Source of the DNA: Streptomyces sp. NBC_01481
GTDB lineage: Bacteria; Actinomycetota; Actinomycetes; Streptomycetales; Streptomycetaceae
Direction: 5' to 3'
Length of the DNA: 64,000 bases
NCBI RefSeq assembly: GCF_026339995.1
Contig: NZ_JAPEPT010000001.1
Coordinates: 62,001 to 126,000 of the forward strand
The position numbers were made by a program, and so were the translations under genes. Of the stretch, positions 23,772 to 32,664 are shown one piece after another; the stretch's first letter is position 1; each line of letters starts with the position of its first letter. The notes beneath the pieces were generated by a model, which worked only from the letters and a program-made list of their open reading frames with translations, searched no databases and had not been told where the DNA came from.

Positions 23772-24407
23772 TCAGCACACCGTCACCGCCAGCCTCGACG
23801 TCGTGCTCGCGCCCGCCAGCGCAGCCGCGGTGGCGCGTGGAACGGTCAGCACCACCAGCGCGCCGCCATCCCCGACAGCCTCCGAAGGCCGGGGAACGTC
23901 GGTCACCCGGGCCCCCGATGCCACCACCCGCGCCTCAGATGCTTCACCCGCAGGGGAGTTGGCGGCGGCGATCACATCGACCCGGTCTCCCGGGCGCAGC
24001 AGACGCACGGTCGCCGCATCGGCGATACGCACCGGAGCCGACACCATCTCGGCGGCGGGCCGCGGTTCACGATGAGCGGCCGCCGGCGCACCGGCCCCCG
24101 GACTGTCCGGCTTGTCCGGCCCCAGAGCGTCCGCACCACGCGCGCCCGAAGCGGCGAGTGCGGCCGCCGTCATGGCGAGCCCGGCCGCCAGCGCACGCCG
24201 TCGCCGCCGCATCGCCCGCCGCAGCCGGTGGGCTCCACCGCGCACCCGCAGCGGCGCGAACGGCGGCACACCGACAGGCTCCGGAGCCGAGGAAGGCGGG
24301 AGACCCGAAGAAGGCGGGAGACCCGAAGAAGGCGGGAGACCCGAAGAAGGGGCCGAAGAAGGGGGAAGGGACGACGGAGGAACTGACGCGGGAGGAAGAA
24401 ACGACAT
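23772..24407 (-). CDS. SAF-domain (CpaB/RcpC-like) membrane-anchored protein
   Basis: About 211 residues. A Pro/Ser-rich head contains three exact SSGLPP repeats, followed by an Arg-rich stretch, one membrane segment (LAAGLAMTAAALAA), a linker, and a SAF-like beta-clip domain (APVRIADAATVRLLRPGDRVDVIA, then VLTVPRATAAALAGAS). CpaB/RcpC relatives are pilus-assembly periplasmic proteins, but no pilus genes are near. Start ATG at 24407 is likely; a GTG three codons earlier is possible. Confidence 0.7.
   Translation of the reverse strand: MSFLPPASVPPSSLPPSSAPSSGLPPSSGLPPSSGLPPSSAPEPVGVPPFAPLRVRGGAHRLRRAMRRRRRALAAGLAMTAAALAASGARGADALGPDKPDSPGAGAPAAAHREPRPAAEMVSAPVRIADAATVRLLRPGDRVDVIAAANSPAGEASEARVVASGARVTDVPRPSEAVGDGGALVVLTVPRATAAALAGASTTSRLAVTVC
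24295..24348. repeat. Three perfect tandem copies of an 18-bp coding unit
   Basis: GGCGGGAGACCCGAAGAA occurs three times in a row, giving the SSGLPP hexapeptide repeats in the N-terminal head of the SAF-domain protein. Being a multiple of three, copy-number change would keep the frame. Confidence 0.9.
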
Positions 24408-24535
24408 GACACGCACCGCCTGCAGTGAGAAGGGAGTTGGACCGACCGCTCCTCACGATCCACCGTCCGCCCGCATCCCGCAGGCGCCTGTGGACAACCC
24501 CGGCGCTGTGGACAACTCCCTCACCCGCGCGTGGT

Positions 24536-25399
24536 CTACGGCAGCTGTATCCCCGGATCGAGGCCGTCCAGCGCCCGCATGCACTCACAGTTCCGCTCCC
24601 CGTCAACCGGCAGCCCCGCCACCGCGTCGAACAGCACCGTCCGCAGCCGCTCCACATTGGCGGCGAAGACCTTCAGCACCTCCCCGTGGGAGACGCCCTC
24701 GCCCGACTCGGCTCCCGCGTCCAGGTCCGTCACCAGGGTCATCGACGTGTAGCAGAGCGCCAGTTCACGGGCGAGCACCGCCTCCGGGTGTCCGGTCATG
24801 CCGACCACCGACCAGCCCATCGACCGGTACCACAGCGACTCGGCCCGGGTGGAGAAGCGCGGCCCCTCGACCACCACCAGCGCCCCGCCGTCCACCGGCT
24901 CCCAGTCCTGCCCGCGCGCCGCCGCCAGCGCGGCCTTGCGCCCCTCGGGGCAGTACGGGTCGGCCGTCGACACATGCACCACGTTGGGCATGGACCCGTC
25001 CGGCAGCGGATAGCCGTCGTAGAAGGTCTGCACGCGCGCCTGCGTACGGTCCACGAACTGGTCCGGTACGAGCAGCGTCCCCGGCCCGTACTCCGGCCGC
25101 AGTCCGCCCACCGCGCACGGCCCGAGCACCTGTCGTACGCCGACCGAGCGCAGCGCCCACAGGTTGGCGCGGTAGTTGATGCGGTTCGGCGGCAGATGGT
25201 GGCCGCGTCCGTGCCGGGGAAGGAAGACGACCTTCCGCCCCGCGATCTCGCCGAAGAACAAGGAGTCGCTCGGGCTGCCGTACGGAGTGTCCACCTGGAC
25301 CTCCGTCACGTCCTCCAGGAAGGAGTAGAACCCCGAGCCGCCAATGACACCGATCTCCGCGGAAGGGGTGCCGGAGAGTTCGCTCGCGTTGGTCGCCAT
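24536..25399 (-). CDS. mtnP: S-methyl-5'-thioadenosine phosphorylase
   Basis: A 287-residue PNP/MTAP family enzyme that splits methylthioadenosine, a by-product of polyamine and other SAM-dependent reactions, to adenine and methylthioribose-1-phosphate. The start region IGVIGGSGFYSFL, the phosphate-binding FLPRHGRGHHLPPNRINYRAN, and VVVEGPRFSTRAES with VVGMTGHPEAVLARE are all present. The Met-Thr-Gly-His-Pro-Glu version is closer to MTAP-like members, though substrate preference (MTA or hypoxanthine nucleosides) is not certain. ATG at 25399. The next gene upstream on this strand is the FmdB-like gene, about 110 bp away. Confidence 0.88.
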   Translation of the reverse strand: MATNASELSGTPSAEIGVIGGSGFYSFLEDVTEVQVDTPYGSPSDSLFFGEIAGRKVVFLPRHGRGHHLPPNRINYRANLWALRSVGVRQVLGPCAVGGLRPEYGPGTLLVPDQFVDRTQARVQTFYDGYPLPDGSMPNVVHVSTADPYCPEGRKAALAAARGQDWEPVDGGALVVVEGPRFSTRAESLWYRSMGWSVVGMTGHPEAVLARELALCYTSMTLVTDLDAGAESGEGVSHGEVLKVFAANVERLRTVLFDAVAGLPVDGERNCECMRALDGLDPGIQLP

Positions 25400-25509
25400 G
25401 GCCGCCACATTATCCGTACGCGAAAACGCAGGGGGCGCCGCCCGGGGAAGCCGCCGTACACGCCGAGGACCCCGCCGTACACAACGGCAGGGTCCTGGGA
25501 AAGCGGGCG

Positions 25510-25851
25510 TCAGGCGGCGGAGCTGCCGCTGGTGCTCGACGAGGAAGAGGCGGAGCCCGAGGACGAGCCGGAGCCGTTCGTCGACGGGGAAGCCGCGGGC
25601 TTCGCGTCGGACGACTTCGCACCCGTGGAAGGCGTCGACGCGCCCGACGACGCGGGCGAGCTGCTCGACGACGAGCCACGGCTGTCGTTGCGGTAGAAGC
25701 CGGATCCCTTGAAGACAATGCCGACTGCCGAGAACACCTTCTTCAGGCGTCCCTCGCAGTTGGGGCATACGGTCAGGGCATCATCGGTGAACTTCTGCAC
25801 CGCCTCGAGGCCCTCGCCGCATTCGGTGCACTGGTACTGGTAGGTCGGCAC
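25510..25851 (-). CDS. FmdB-family zinc-ribbon protein with Ser-rich tail
   Basis: A 113-residue protein. Residues 1-50 form the FmdB zinc ribbon: MPTYQYQCTECGEGLEAVQ with CxxC at residues 8-11 and a second CxxC (VCPNC, about 29-32), then LKKVFSAVGIVFKGSGFY. The last ~55 residues are low-complexity Ser/Ala/Gly/Pro. FmdB proteins were named as putative regulators; their role is unsettled. Directly upstream (25864-25890) is a CIRCE-like inverted repeat, suggesting HrcA heat-shock control. Confidence 0.85.
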   Translation of the reverse strand: MPTYQYQCTECGEGLEAVQKFTDDALTVCPNCEGRLKKVFSAVGIVFKGSGFYRNDSRGSSSSSSPASSGASTPSTGAKSSDAKPAASPSTNGSGSSSGSASSSSSTSGSSAA

Positions 25852-25863
25852 TGTGTCTTCCTC

Positions 25864-25890
25864 CTGGCACTCTCACTCAATGAGTGCTAA
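25864..25890 (-). promoter_or_regulatory. CIRCE-like (HrcA) operator upstream of the fmdB-type gene
   Basis: CTGGCACTC, a 9-base spacer, then GAGTGCTAA. The HrcA consensus is TTAGCACTC-N9-GAGTGCTAA; the right half matches 9 of 9, the left 7 of 9, and the spacer length is exact. It ends 12 bp before the ATG of the fmdB-type gene, inside its leader, the usual place for CIRCE. Confidence 0.75.
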
Positions 25891-25920
25891 CGACGGTCCA
25901 TAGTGACGTATTCCGCTGGA

Positions 25921-27219
25921 TCAGTCCACCGTCACCGGCACTCGGTGACCCATCCCACGCGCCGCGATCCGCCCGGGGGCCCTCGGTGAGAGCCGCGAGC
26001 GAAGGGCCAGGAGGGTGACCAGAGCCAGTGCGGTGCCCACCAGCGGGACCACGAATGCGGCGCTTGCGCCGTGCTCGTCGGCCAGCCGTCCGGCCACCGT
26101 CACGGCCGCCGCCTGACCGAGCGCGACGGCGCCCGTCAGCCAGGTGAAGGCCTCCGTACGGGCCGATGCGGGCACCAGCGACTCGACCAGGGTGTAGCCG
26201 CCGATCAGGGCCGGAGCGATGCAGAGGCCGACCAGCAGCCCGAGCCCTGCCAGCAGTGCCACGGAGTGCACGGCCCACAGCGCGGATGCGGCCAGCGTCA
26301 GCCCGGCGTAACCGAGCACCATCCGGCGCCGCGGCCCGCTCTTCCAGGCGATCGCGCCGCAGGCGATGCCCGCGAGCATGTTGCCGGCCGCGAAGATCCC
26401 GTAGAGCAGACCGTTGGCCCCGGGGTTGCCGATCTCCTCGGAGAAGGCGGTCAGTGCGACCTGCATTCCGCCGAAGACCGAGCCGATGCCGAGGAAGGCC
26501 ACGGCCAGGACGCGTACGCCGGGGATGGACAGGGCGGACGCGTGCTCCACGCGCGCGTGCCCCGCGGCACGGCTCGGCTGGGGCTGCGTACGGCTCTGGG
26601 CCGCGAAGAACAGACCGCCGGTGAGCGTCAGCATCGCCTCCGCGATCAGTCCGCCGGCCGGGTGCACACCCGTGCTGAGCGCGGTCGCCAGCACCGGTCC
26701 GACGACGAAGGTGAACTCGTCCGTCACGGACTCGAAGGCGGCCGCGGTCGTCATCAGCGGCGAGCCTCCCCCAGAGCCTTCGGCCTGGGAGGTACCCCCA
26801 CCAAGCTTGGCGGCCCAGCGGGCCCGCACCATCGGGCCGATCTGGGGTACGGAGGCACCCGTCGGAACAGCCGCCGCGAACAGGGCCCACAGGGGAGCGC
26901 CCGACAGCGCGAGCGCGGTGAGCGCGGAGACGGAAGCGGTGTGCAGCAGGACGCCGGGCACCAGGACCGCCCGCTGCCCGAAGCGGTCCGCGAGCTTGCC
27001 GCTCTGCGGTGCGAACAGCGCCATGGAGACGCCGGTGACGGCGGCCACCACGCCGGCGCTGCTGTACGAGCCGGTGGTGTGCTGCACCAGCAGGACGATG
27101 CCGATGGTCAGCATCGCGAAGGGCTGGCGCGCCAGAAAGCCGGGGAGCAGGAATGTCCAGGCGCCGGGGGTGCGCAGAAGCTGCCCGTATCCAGGACGGT
27201 TCTTGACCGTGGATGCCAC
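25921..27219 (-). CDS. MFS transporter
   Basis: A 432-residue, roughly 12-helix transporter of the MFS_1 type, with motif-A-like GKLADRFGQRAVLV. GTG start at 27219 preceded by AAAGG. The central cytoplasmic loop carries an extra 12-residue insert (GGTSQAEGSGGG region) encoded by a 36-bp palindromic element (26765-26800). It lies between PMVRARWAAKLG and the next helix, so folding is probably unharmed. Substrate unknown. Confidence 0.85.
   Translation of the reverse strand: MASTVKNRPGYGQLLRTPGAWTFLLPGFLARQPFAMLTIGIVLLVQHTTGSYSSAGVVAAVTGVSMALFAPQSGKLADRFGQRAVLVPGVLLHTASVSALTALALSGAPLWALFAAAVPTGASVPQIGPMVRARWAAKLGGGTSQAEGSGGGSPLMTTAAAFESVTDEFTFVVGPVLATALSTGVHPAGGLIAEAMLTLTGGLFFAAQSRTQPQPSRAAGHARVEHASALSIPGVRVLAVAFLGIGSVFGGMQVALTAFSEEIGNPGANGLLYGIFAAGNMLAGIACGAIAWKSGPRRRMVLGYAGLTLAASALWAVHSVALLAGLGLLVGLCIAPALIGGYTLVESLVPASARTEAFTWLTGAVALGQAAAVTVAGRLADEHGASAAFVVPLVGTALALVTLLALRSRLSPRAPGRIAARGMGHRVPVTVD
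26765..26800. repeat. Palindromic element inside the MFS gene (copy B)
   Basis: Thirty-six bases: CCTCCC-C-CAG-A-GCC, TTC, GGC-CTG-GGAGG, then a TACCCCCA tail. It is 34 of 36 identical to the copy at 55061-55096; both differences fall in paired stem positions (CAG/CTG here, CAC/GTG there). It keeps the reading frame of the host gene, which reads it antisense. Confidence 0.85.
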
Positions 27220-27481
27220 GGTCCGTGCCTTTCTGCCGCCTGGTAGCGCTCCTGAAGTACGCGTCGTACTTGTGGTACGAGACGCACCCGAGCCGCCGAG
27301 AGCTGTCCTCTTGCGCTGAACTGCGGTAGATACCGGGGCCGCTGCGAGGGCTCCGCGGCCGCCATACGGTCGCGCCAGCTCTGCGTCAGGCAGAGTTGGT
27401 CGATCAGTGTGCCTTCATCGTACAGGGGATCTCGGGATCGTTCCTGGGAAATGGCTCACATTCTCGAAGGTCCGCCTGCGA

Positions 27482-28993
27482 TTAACCGGGTCTTCCCTCG
27501 GTGTTTCCTCCCGTCCCCAGCCAGTCGGCCAGCTTTCCGCCCTGTCCGACCGCCCGCAGCCGCCGCTCGGCCGCGTCCCGTACCGGATCGGTCGCCACCA
27601 CCAGTAGCTCGTCGCCCCGCCGCAGCACAGTGGACGGCAGCGGTACGAAGCTCTTCCCGTCGCGTACGACCAGGGTGACCGCCGCCCCGGCGGGCAGCCG
27701 CAGCTCCGCGACCTCCACGCCGTGCATGCGCGACTCCTCCGGGATCGCCACCGACAGCAGATGCCCGCGCAGCCGCTCCAGGGGAGCGGACTCGATGCCC
27801 AGGTCGGAGGCGTCGTCCGAGCGGCCGAGGCCCAGCGCCTGCGCCAGCCACGGCAGCGTCGGTCCCTGGACCAGGGTGTAGACGACGACCAGGACGAAGA
27901 CGATGTTGAAGATCCGGTCGCTGCCCTCGATGCCGGCCACCGTCGGGATGGTCGCGAGAATAATCGGCACGGCTCCGCGCAGCCCCGCCCAGGACATCAG
28001 GACCTGCTCGCGCCATGGAATACGGAAGGGCAGCAGGCTGACGAAGACCTCCAGCGGTCGAGCGACCATGGTCAGCACGAGGCCCACGACCACCGCGGTC
28101 CAGAAGTCCTCGGTCAGCTCGTGCGGGGTCACCAGCAGGCCGAGCAGGACGAACATGCCGATCTGGGCGATCCAGCCGAGGCCCTCCGCGAAGCCACGGT
28201 TCGCGGGCGCGTGCGGCAGCCGGGAGTTCCCGAGCACCACGGCGGCGAGATAGACGGCGAGGAAGCCACTGCCGTGTGCCATGGCGCCGGCGGCGTACGC
28301 CACCACCGCGATCGCCATCACGGCGATCGGGTAGAGACCCGACGCGGGCAGCGCCACATGCCGCAGCCCGAAGGCGCCCAGCCAGCCCGCCGCGAGTCCG
28401 ATGCTCGCGCCGATCGCCAGCTCCAGCGCGATCTTGCCGACCAGGACGTACCAGTCGTCGATCGGTCCGGCCGTGGAGAAGGCCACCACCAGGATGACCA
28501 CAGGGGCGTCGTTGAAGCCCGACTCGGCCTCCAGCACACCGGTCACCCGGGACGGCAGCGGCACCCTGCGCAGTACGGAGAAGACCGCCGCGGCATCAGT
28601 CGATGACACGACCGCACCGATGATCAGCGCCTGCCGCCAGTCGAGCCCGACCAGATAGTGCGCTCCCGCGGCCGTGACGCCCACGCTCACCGCGACGCCG
28701 ACGGTCGACAGCACGACCGCCGCGGGCAACGCGGGTTTGATCTCCTTCCACTTGGTGCCCAGGCCACCCTCGGCCAGGATCACCACAAGCGCGGCATAGC
28801 CGATCACCTGCGTCAGTCGGGCGTCGTCGAACTTGACGTCGAAGATGCCGTCCTGCCCGATGGCGATCCCGATCCCGAGATACAGGAGCAGGCTGGGGAG
28901 CCCGCTGCGGGAGGAGATGCGGACCGCCGCCACGGCGATGAGCAGGACCAGCGAGCAGATGAGCAGGAGTTCGTTGAGCTGGTGGACAGTCAG
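27482..28993 (-). CDS. Potassium/sodium:proton antiporter (CPA1 type) with RCK/TrkA-C domain
   Basis: A 503-residue antiporter. The membrane part (about 1-385) includes SGLPSLLLYLGIGIAIG, VVSSTDAAAVFSVLR (the CPA ion-binding 'STD' region) and ESGFNDAPVVIL. The C-terminal part has a TrkA-C-like domain (ESRMHGVEVAELRLPAGA, then PLPSTVLRRGDELLVVAT). The first ATG/GTG would start at 28933 and cut off the first helix. I use the CTG at 28993, which restores MTVHQLNELLLICSLVLLIA and has AGGGGAAGGA eight bases before it. Probably works in K+ or Na+ and pH homeostasis. Confidence 0.82.
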   Translation of the reverse strand: MTVHQLNELLLICSLVLLIAVAAVRISSRSGLPSLLLYLGIGIAIGQDGIFDVKFDDARLTQVIGYAALVVILAEGGLGTKWKEIKPALPAAVVLSTVGVAVSVGVTAAGAHYLVGLDWRQALIIGAVVSSTDAAAVFSVLRRVPLPSRVTGVLEAESGFNDAPVVILVVAFSTAGPIDDWYVLVGKIALELAIGASIGLAAGWLGAFGLRHVALPASGLYPIAVMAIAVVAYAAGAMAHGSGFLAVYLAAVVLGNSRLPHAPANRGFAEGLGWIAQIGMFVLLGLLVTPHELTEDFWTAVVVGLVLTMVARPLEVFVSLLPFRIPWREQVLMSWAGLRGAVPIILATIPTVAGIEGSDRIFNIVFVLVVVYTLVQGPTLPWLAQALGLGRSDDASDLGIESAPLERLRGHLLSVAIPEESRMHGVEVAELRLPAGAAVTLVVRDGKSFVPLPSTVLRRGDELLVVATDPVRDAAERRLRAVGQGGKLADWLGTGGNTEGRPG

Positions 28994-29207
28994 TGGCCGA
29001 TCCTTCCCCTCGCGCGTACATGCCGGATCGTTCCACCGGCCGGCGACACTTCGTTACCTTACCTAATCTTTAACGTTTCCTTTACTTGGGAGATCGTTTG
29101 TTCGGGGGCCGGGTGCTGCCTTTCGGATACCGCGTCCGGGCCCGTCGGACGCTGCGCCTATGGTTGCTCCAGCACTCCAGGACCAGACTGCGCCTCGAAG
29201 GACAGCG

Positions 29208-31949
29208 ATGCCCGCCAACACAACCGCCTCTTCCCCCAAGAAGAAGAAGGGGCGACGCGCCCGCCTGCTCGTGATCGTCCTGGTGCTGGCGCTTGTCGCG
29301 GGTGTCGGATACGGCACGTGGTGGAGCATCACTACGGTGCGCGCCTCGTTCCCGCAGACCACCGGGACCATCAAGCTCGAAGGCCTCAAGGGTCAGGTCG
29401 AGGTCAAGCGCGACGACTACGGAATCCCGCAGATCTACGCGGACAGTGACGAAGACCTGTTCCGCGCCCAGGGGTTCGTCCAGGCGCAGGACCGCTTCTG
29501 GGAGATGGACGTACGCCGTCATATGACGGCCGGCCGGCTCTCCGAGATGTTCGGTTCCGGTCAGGTCGAGACCGATTCCTTTCTCCGCACGCTGGGCTGG
29601 CGCCGGGTGGCACAGCAGGAGTACGACACCAAGCTCTCGCAGGCCACCAAGAAGTACCTCCAGGCGTACGCGGACGGCGTCAACGCCTATCTCAAGGGTC
29701 GCGAGGGCAGGGACCTTTCCGTCGAGTACGCCGCGCTCGAGTTCGAGAACGACTACAAGCCCGAGAAGTGGACGCCCGTCGACTCGGTGGCCTGGCTCAA
29801 GGCGATGGCCTGGGACCTGCGCGGCAACATGCAGGAGGAGATCGACCGCTCCCTGCTGACCAGCAGGCTGAGCGAGAAGCAGATCAAGGATCTGTATCCG
29901 GCCTATCCGTACGACAGGAACAAGCCGATCGTCGCCGAGGGCGGGGTCAATCCGGCCACCGGCAAGTTCGACCCGGACGCCAAGCCGTCGGACAATTCCG
30001 GCAACAGCGGCGGCAACCGTGGCGGCAACAGCGCGCAGGGCGCCGCGCAGGGCCTCAACTCGCAGCTGGCCGCGCTCTCCGAGACCCTGGACACGATCCC
30101 GGCCCTGCTGGGTCCCAGCGGCAACGGCATCGGCTCCAACTCCTGGGTCGTCTCCGGCCGGTACACGACGACCAACAAGCCGATGCTGGCCAACGACCCG
30201 CACCTCGCGCCGCAGCTGCCCTCCCTCTGGTACCAGATGGGCCTGCACTGCCGCAGCGTCTCGGCCTCCTGCCAGTACGACGTCGCCGGCTACACCTTCT
30301 CCGGCATGCCGGGCGTGATCATCGGTCACAACCAGGACATCGCCTGGGGCTTCACCAACCTCGGCGCGGACGTCACCGACCTCTACCTGGAGAAGCTCAG
30401 CGGCTACAGCTACCAGGTGGGCAGCGAGGAGAGGCGGCTGACGACCCGCGAGGAGGTCATCAAGGTCGCGGGCGGCTCCGACAGGAAGATCACGGTCCGC
30501 TCCACCGAGCACGGCCCGCTGGTCTCCGACCGCAGCGACGAGCTGGAGAAGGTCGGCCAGAAGGCCCCCGTCTCCAACTCCGCCCCGGACCGCGGTGCCG
30601 GCTACGGGGTTGCGCTGCAGTGGACCGCCCTGCAGGCCGGCAAGTCCATGGACGCCGTCTTCGCGCTCAACCGCGCCAAGGACTTCGCCACCTTCCGCGC
30701 GGCGGCCAAGAACTTCGAGGTCCCCTCGCAGAACCTCGTCTACGCCGACACCAAGGGCCATATCGGCTACCAGGCACCCGGCAAGATCCCGGTGCGTGCG
30801 GAGGGCGACGGCACGACGCCGGCGCCCGGCTGGAACCCCAAGTACAAGTGGAAGGGCTACATCCCCTTCGACGAGCTGCCGTACGAACTGGACCCGGAGC
30901 GCGGCTACATCGTCACCGCCAACCAAGCCGTGACCGACGCCAAGAAGTATCCGCATCTGATCACCAAGGACTACGGCTACGGCACCCGCAGCCAGCGGAT
31001 CAACGACCTCATCGAGTTGAAGATCCAGGGCGGCGGGAAGATCTCGACCGAAGACATGCGCACCATGCAGATGGACAACAGCAGCGAGATCGCCAAGCTG
31101 CTGACCCCCTACCTGCTGAAGATCGACATCTCGGACCCGTACGTCCGTGAGGCGCAAAAGCTGCTGGAGGGCTGGCGCTACACCCAGGAGCCGGACTCCG
31201 GTGCCGCCGCCTACTTCAACGTGGTCTGGCGCAATGTCCTCAAGCTCGCCTTCGGCAACAAGCTGCCCAAGGAGCTGCGGGTCGAGGACGAGTGCCTCAA
31301 TGTCCGCCCCGCCGACAGCACGGCCCCGGACGACGAGCTCACCAAGCGGGTGCGCGAGTGCGGCCAGCGCGACACCGATTCGGCGCAGCCGGACGGCGGC
31401 GACCGCTGGTTCGAGGTCGTACGCAGGATCCTCAAGGACGAGAAGAACGAGTGGTGGCAGTCCCCGGCCAGCCGTACGGACGCCGCCACCGTCACCCGTG
31501 ACCAGCTGCTGGCCCGGGCCATGGAGGACGCCCGCTGGGAGCTGACGGCCAAGCTCGGCAAGGACGCCACCAGCTGGAGCTGGGGCAGGCTGCACCAGTT
31601 GACGCTGAAGAACCAGACGCTCGGCACCGAGGGGCCCGGCTTCCTGCAGTTCGTGCTCAACCGCGGCCCGTGGAACCTGGGCGGCGGCGAGGCGGCCGCC
31701 AACGCCACCGGCTGGAACGCGGCGGGCGACTACAGCGTGATCTGGGCGCCCTCGATGCGGATGGTCGTCAACGTCGGCGACTGGGACAAGTCCCGCTGGA
31801 TCAATCTGACCGGCGCTTCAGGACACGCGTACAGCGCGCACTACATCGACCAGACCGACAAGTGGGCCGACGGCGAGCTCCTCGACTGGGCCTACGGCAA
31901 GCAGGCGGTCCAGGCCAGGACCGTCGACACCCTCAAGCTCACTCCCTGA
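29208..31949 (+). CDS. Penicillin acylase family (Ntn) hydrolase
   Basis: A 913-residue S45-type amidase. An N-terminal membrane segment (RLLVIVLVLALVAGVGYGTWW) anchors or exports it. The alpha-chain begins VEVKRDDYGIPQIYA. The beta-chain nucleophile is at the maturation site GSNSWVVSG, followed by PMLANDPHLAPQLPSLWYQM, all canonical. The enzyme cuts itself to expose Ser and hydrolyses amides; relatives act on beta-lactams or acyl-homoserine lactones. ATG at 29208 with GAAGGACAG; an in-frame start at 29160 is less likely. It ends three bases from the stop of the convergent cyclo-ligase gene. Confidence 0.88.
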   Translation: MPANTTASSPKKKKGRRARLLVIVLVLALVAGVGYGTWWSITTVRASFPQTTGTIKLEGLKGQVEVKRDDYGIPQIYADSDEDLFRAQGFVQAQDRFWEMDVRRHMTAGRLSEMFGSGQVETDSFLRTLGWRRVAQQEYDTKLSQATKKYLQAYADGVNAYLKGREGRDLSVEYAALEFENDYKPEKWTPVDSVAWLKAMAWDLRGNMQEEIDRSLLTSRLSEKQIKDLYPAYPYDRNKPIVAEGGVNPATGKFDPDAKPSDNSGNSGGNRGGNSAQGAAQGLNSQLAALSETLDTIPALLGPSGNGIGSNSWVVSGRYTTTNKPMLANDPHLAPQLPSLWYQMGLHCRSVSASCQYDVAGYTFSGMPGVIIGHNQDIAWGFTNLGADVTDLYLEKLSGYSYQVGSEERRLTTREEVIKVAGGSDRKITVRSTEHGPLVSDRSDELEKVGQKAPVSNSAPDRGAGYGVALQWTALQAGKSMDAVFALNRAKDFATFRAAAKNFEVPSQNLVYADTKGHIGYQAPGKIPVRAEGDGTTPAPGWNPKYKWKGYIPFDELPYELDPERGYIVTANQAVTDAKKYPHLITKDYGYGTRSQRINDLIELKIQGGGKISTEDMRTMQMDNSSEIAKLLTPYLLKIDISDPYVREAQKLLEGWRYTQEPDSGAAAYFNVVWRNVLKLAFGNKLPKELRVEDECLNVRPADSTAPDDELTKRVRECGQRDTDSAQPDGGDRWFEVVRRILKDEKNEWWQSPASRTDAATVTRDQLLARAMEDARWELTAKLGKDATSWSWGRLHQLTLKNQTLGTEGPGFLQFVLNRGPWNLGGGEAAANATGWNAAGDYSVIWAPSMRMVVNVGDWDKSRWINLTGASGHAYSAHYIDQTDKWADGELLDWAYGKQAVQARTVDTLKLTP

Positions 31950-31952
31950 CGC

Positions 31953-32570
31953 TCACCGACCGGGGCGCCTGACGTCACGGTCCTTGAAGCGGATGACGGC
32001 CTCGGGTGTGACCACCGCGTGCACGGGGTGGTCGTGCGGCTCCTCAGGGACCCGTGCGACCACCTCGTTCGCGTACAGCAGCACCACCAGCGCCGGGTCG
32101 GCACCGGCGGCCGAGAGGCGGCCGAGGACCCGGTCGTACGAGCCGCCGCCGCGGCCGAGCCGCATACCGCGGGCGTCCACCGCGAGCCCGGGAAGGAGCA
32201 CGGCATCCGCGTCGAGCACGGCGTCCACGCCGAGCCGCTCCCCGTCCGGCTCCAGCAGTCCGCGCCCCGCGCGCACCAGATGCTCCGCGCCCTCGTACAC
32301 TCCCCAGTCCAGATCGTTGTCCGCCCTGAGGACCGGGAGCAGGACGCGTACGCCCCGCGCGCGCAGCGCGTCGAGCAGCGTGCGCGTTCCGGGCTCGCGC
32401 CCGACGGAGACATATGCGGCGACGGTGTGTGCTTCGGTCAATTCCGGGAGATCCAGGGCCAGTCGCGCGAGAACCGCGGCGGCCCGCTCGACGTCCTCAC
32501 TGGACAGAAGGCTCCGGGCGTCCAGGAGTTCACGCCTTACCGCACTCTTTCCGGACAAGTCACCGCTCAT
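31953..32570 (-). CDS. 5-formyltetrahydrofolate cyclo-ligase
   Basis: A 205-residue enzyme that converts 5-formyl-THF to 5,10-methenyl-THF using ATP, clearing an inhibitory folate. The family motif GMRLGRGGGSYDR is complete, and the start KSAVRRELLDARSLLS and VLLPGLAVDARG fit. Divergent from galU, with an AT-richer spacer of 94 bp between the starts. Convergent and almost touching the acylase gene. Confidence 0.9.
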   Translation of the reverse strand: MSGDLSGKSAVRRELLDARSLLSSEDVERAAAVLARLALDLPELTEAHTVAAYVSVGREPGTRTLLDALRARGVRVLLPVLRADNDLDWGVYEGAEHLVRAGRGLLEPDGERLGVDAVLDADAVLLPGLAVDARGMRLGRGGGSYDRVLGRLSAAGADPALVVLLYANEVVARVPEEPHDHPVHAVVTPEAVIRFKDRDVRRPGR

Positions 32571-32664
32571 CGGTACTTCACAAACCTCTCGTATACGCCT
32601 TTATGAGAAGGAAGTTAACCGGAGGCTCATCTTCAGCCCATAGTCACCGGATAGGGTGATCCTC

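Noticed and set aside
24536..25399. Purine nucleoside phosphorylase of the low-molecular-mass type
   Set aside because: The motifs fit the MTAP branch better, although substrate overlap within the family means the alternative is not fully excluded.
29040..29075. Iron-box-like sequence (TTAGGTAAGG on the minus strand) upstream of the antiporter and acylase genes
   Set aside because: Only the left half matches the DmdR/IdeR consensus; the right half has almost no agreement, so it is not a credible site.
29082..31595. An 837-codon minus-strand frame opposite the acylase gene
   Set aside because: It mirrors the high third-position GC of the acylase gene and has no recognisable domain. It is a shadow.
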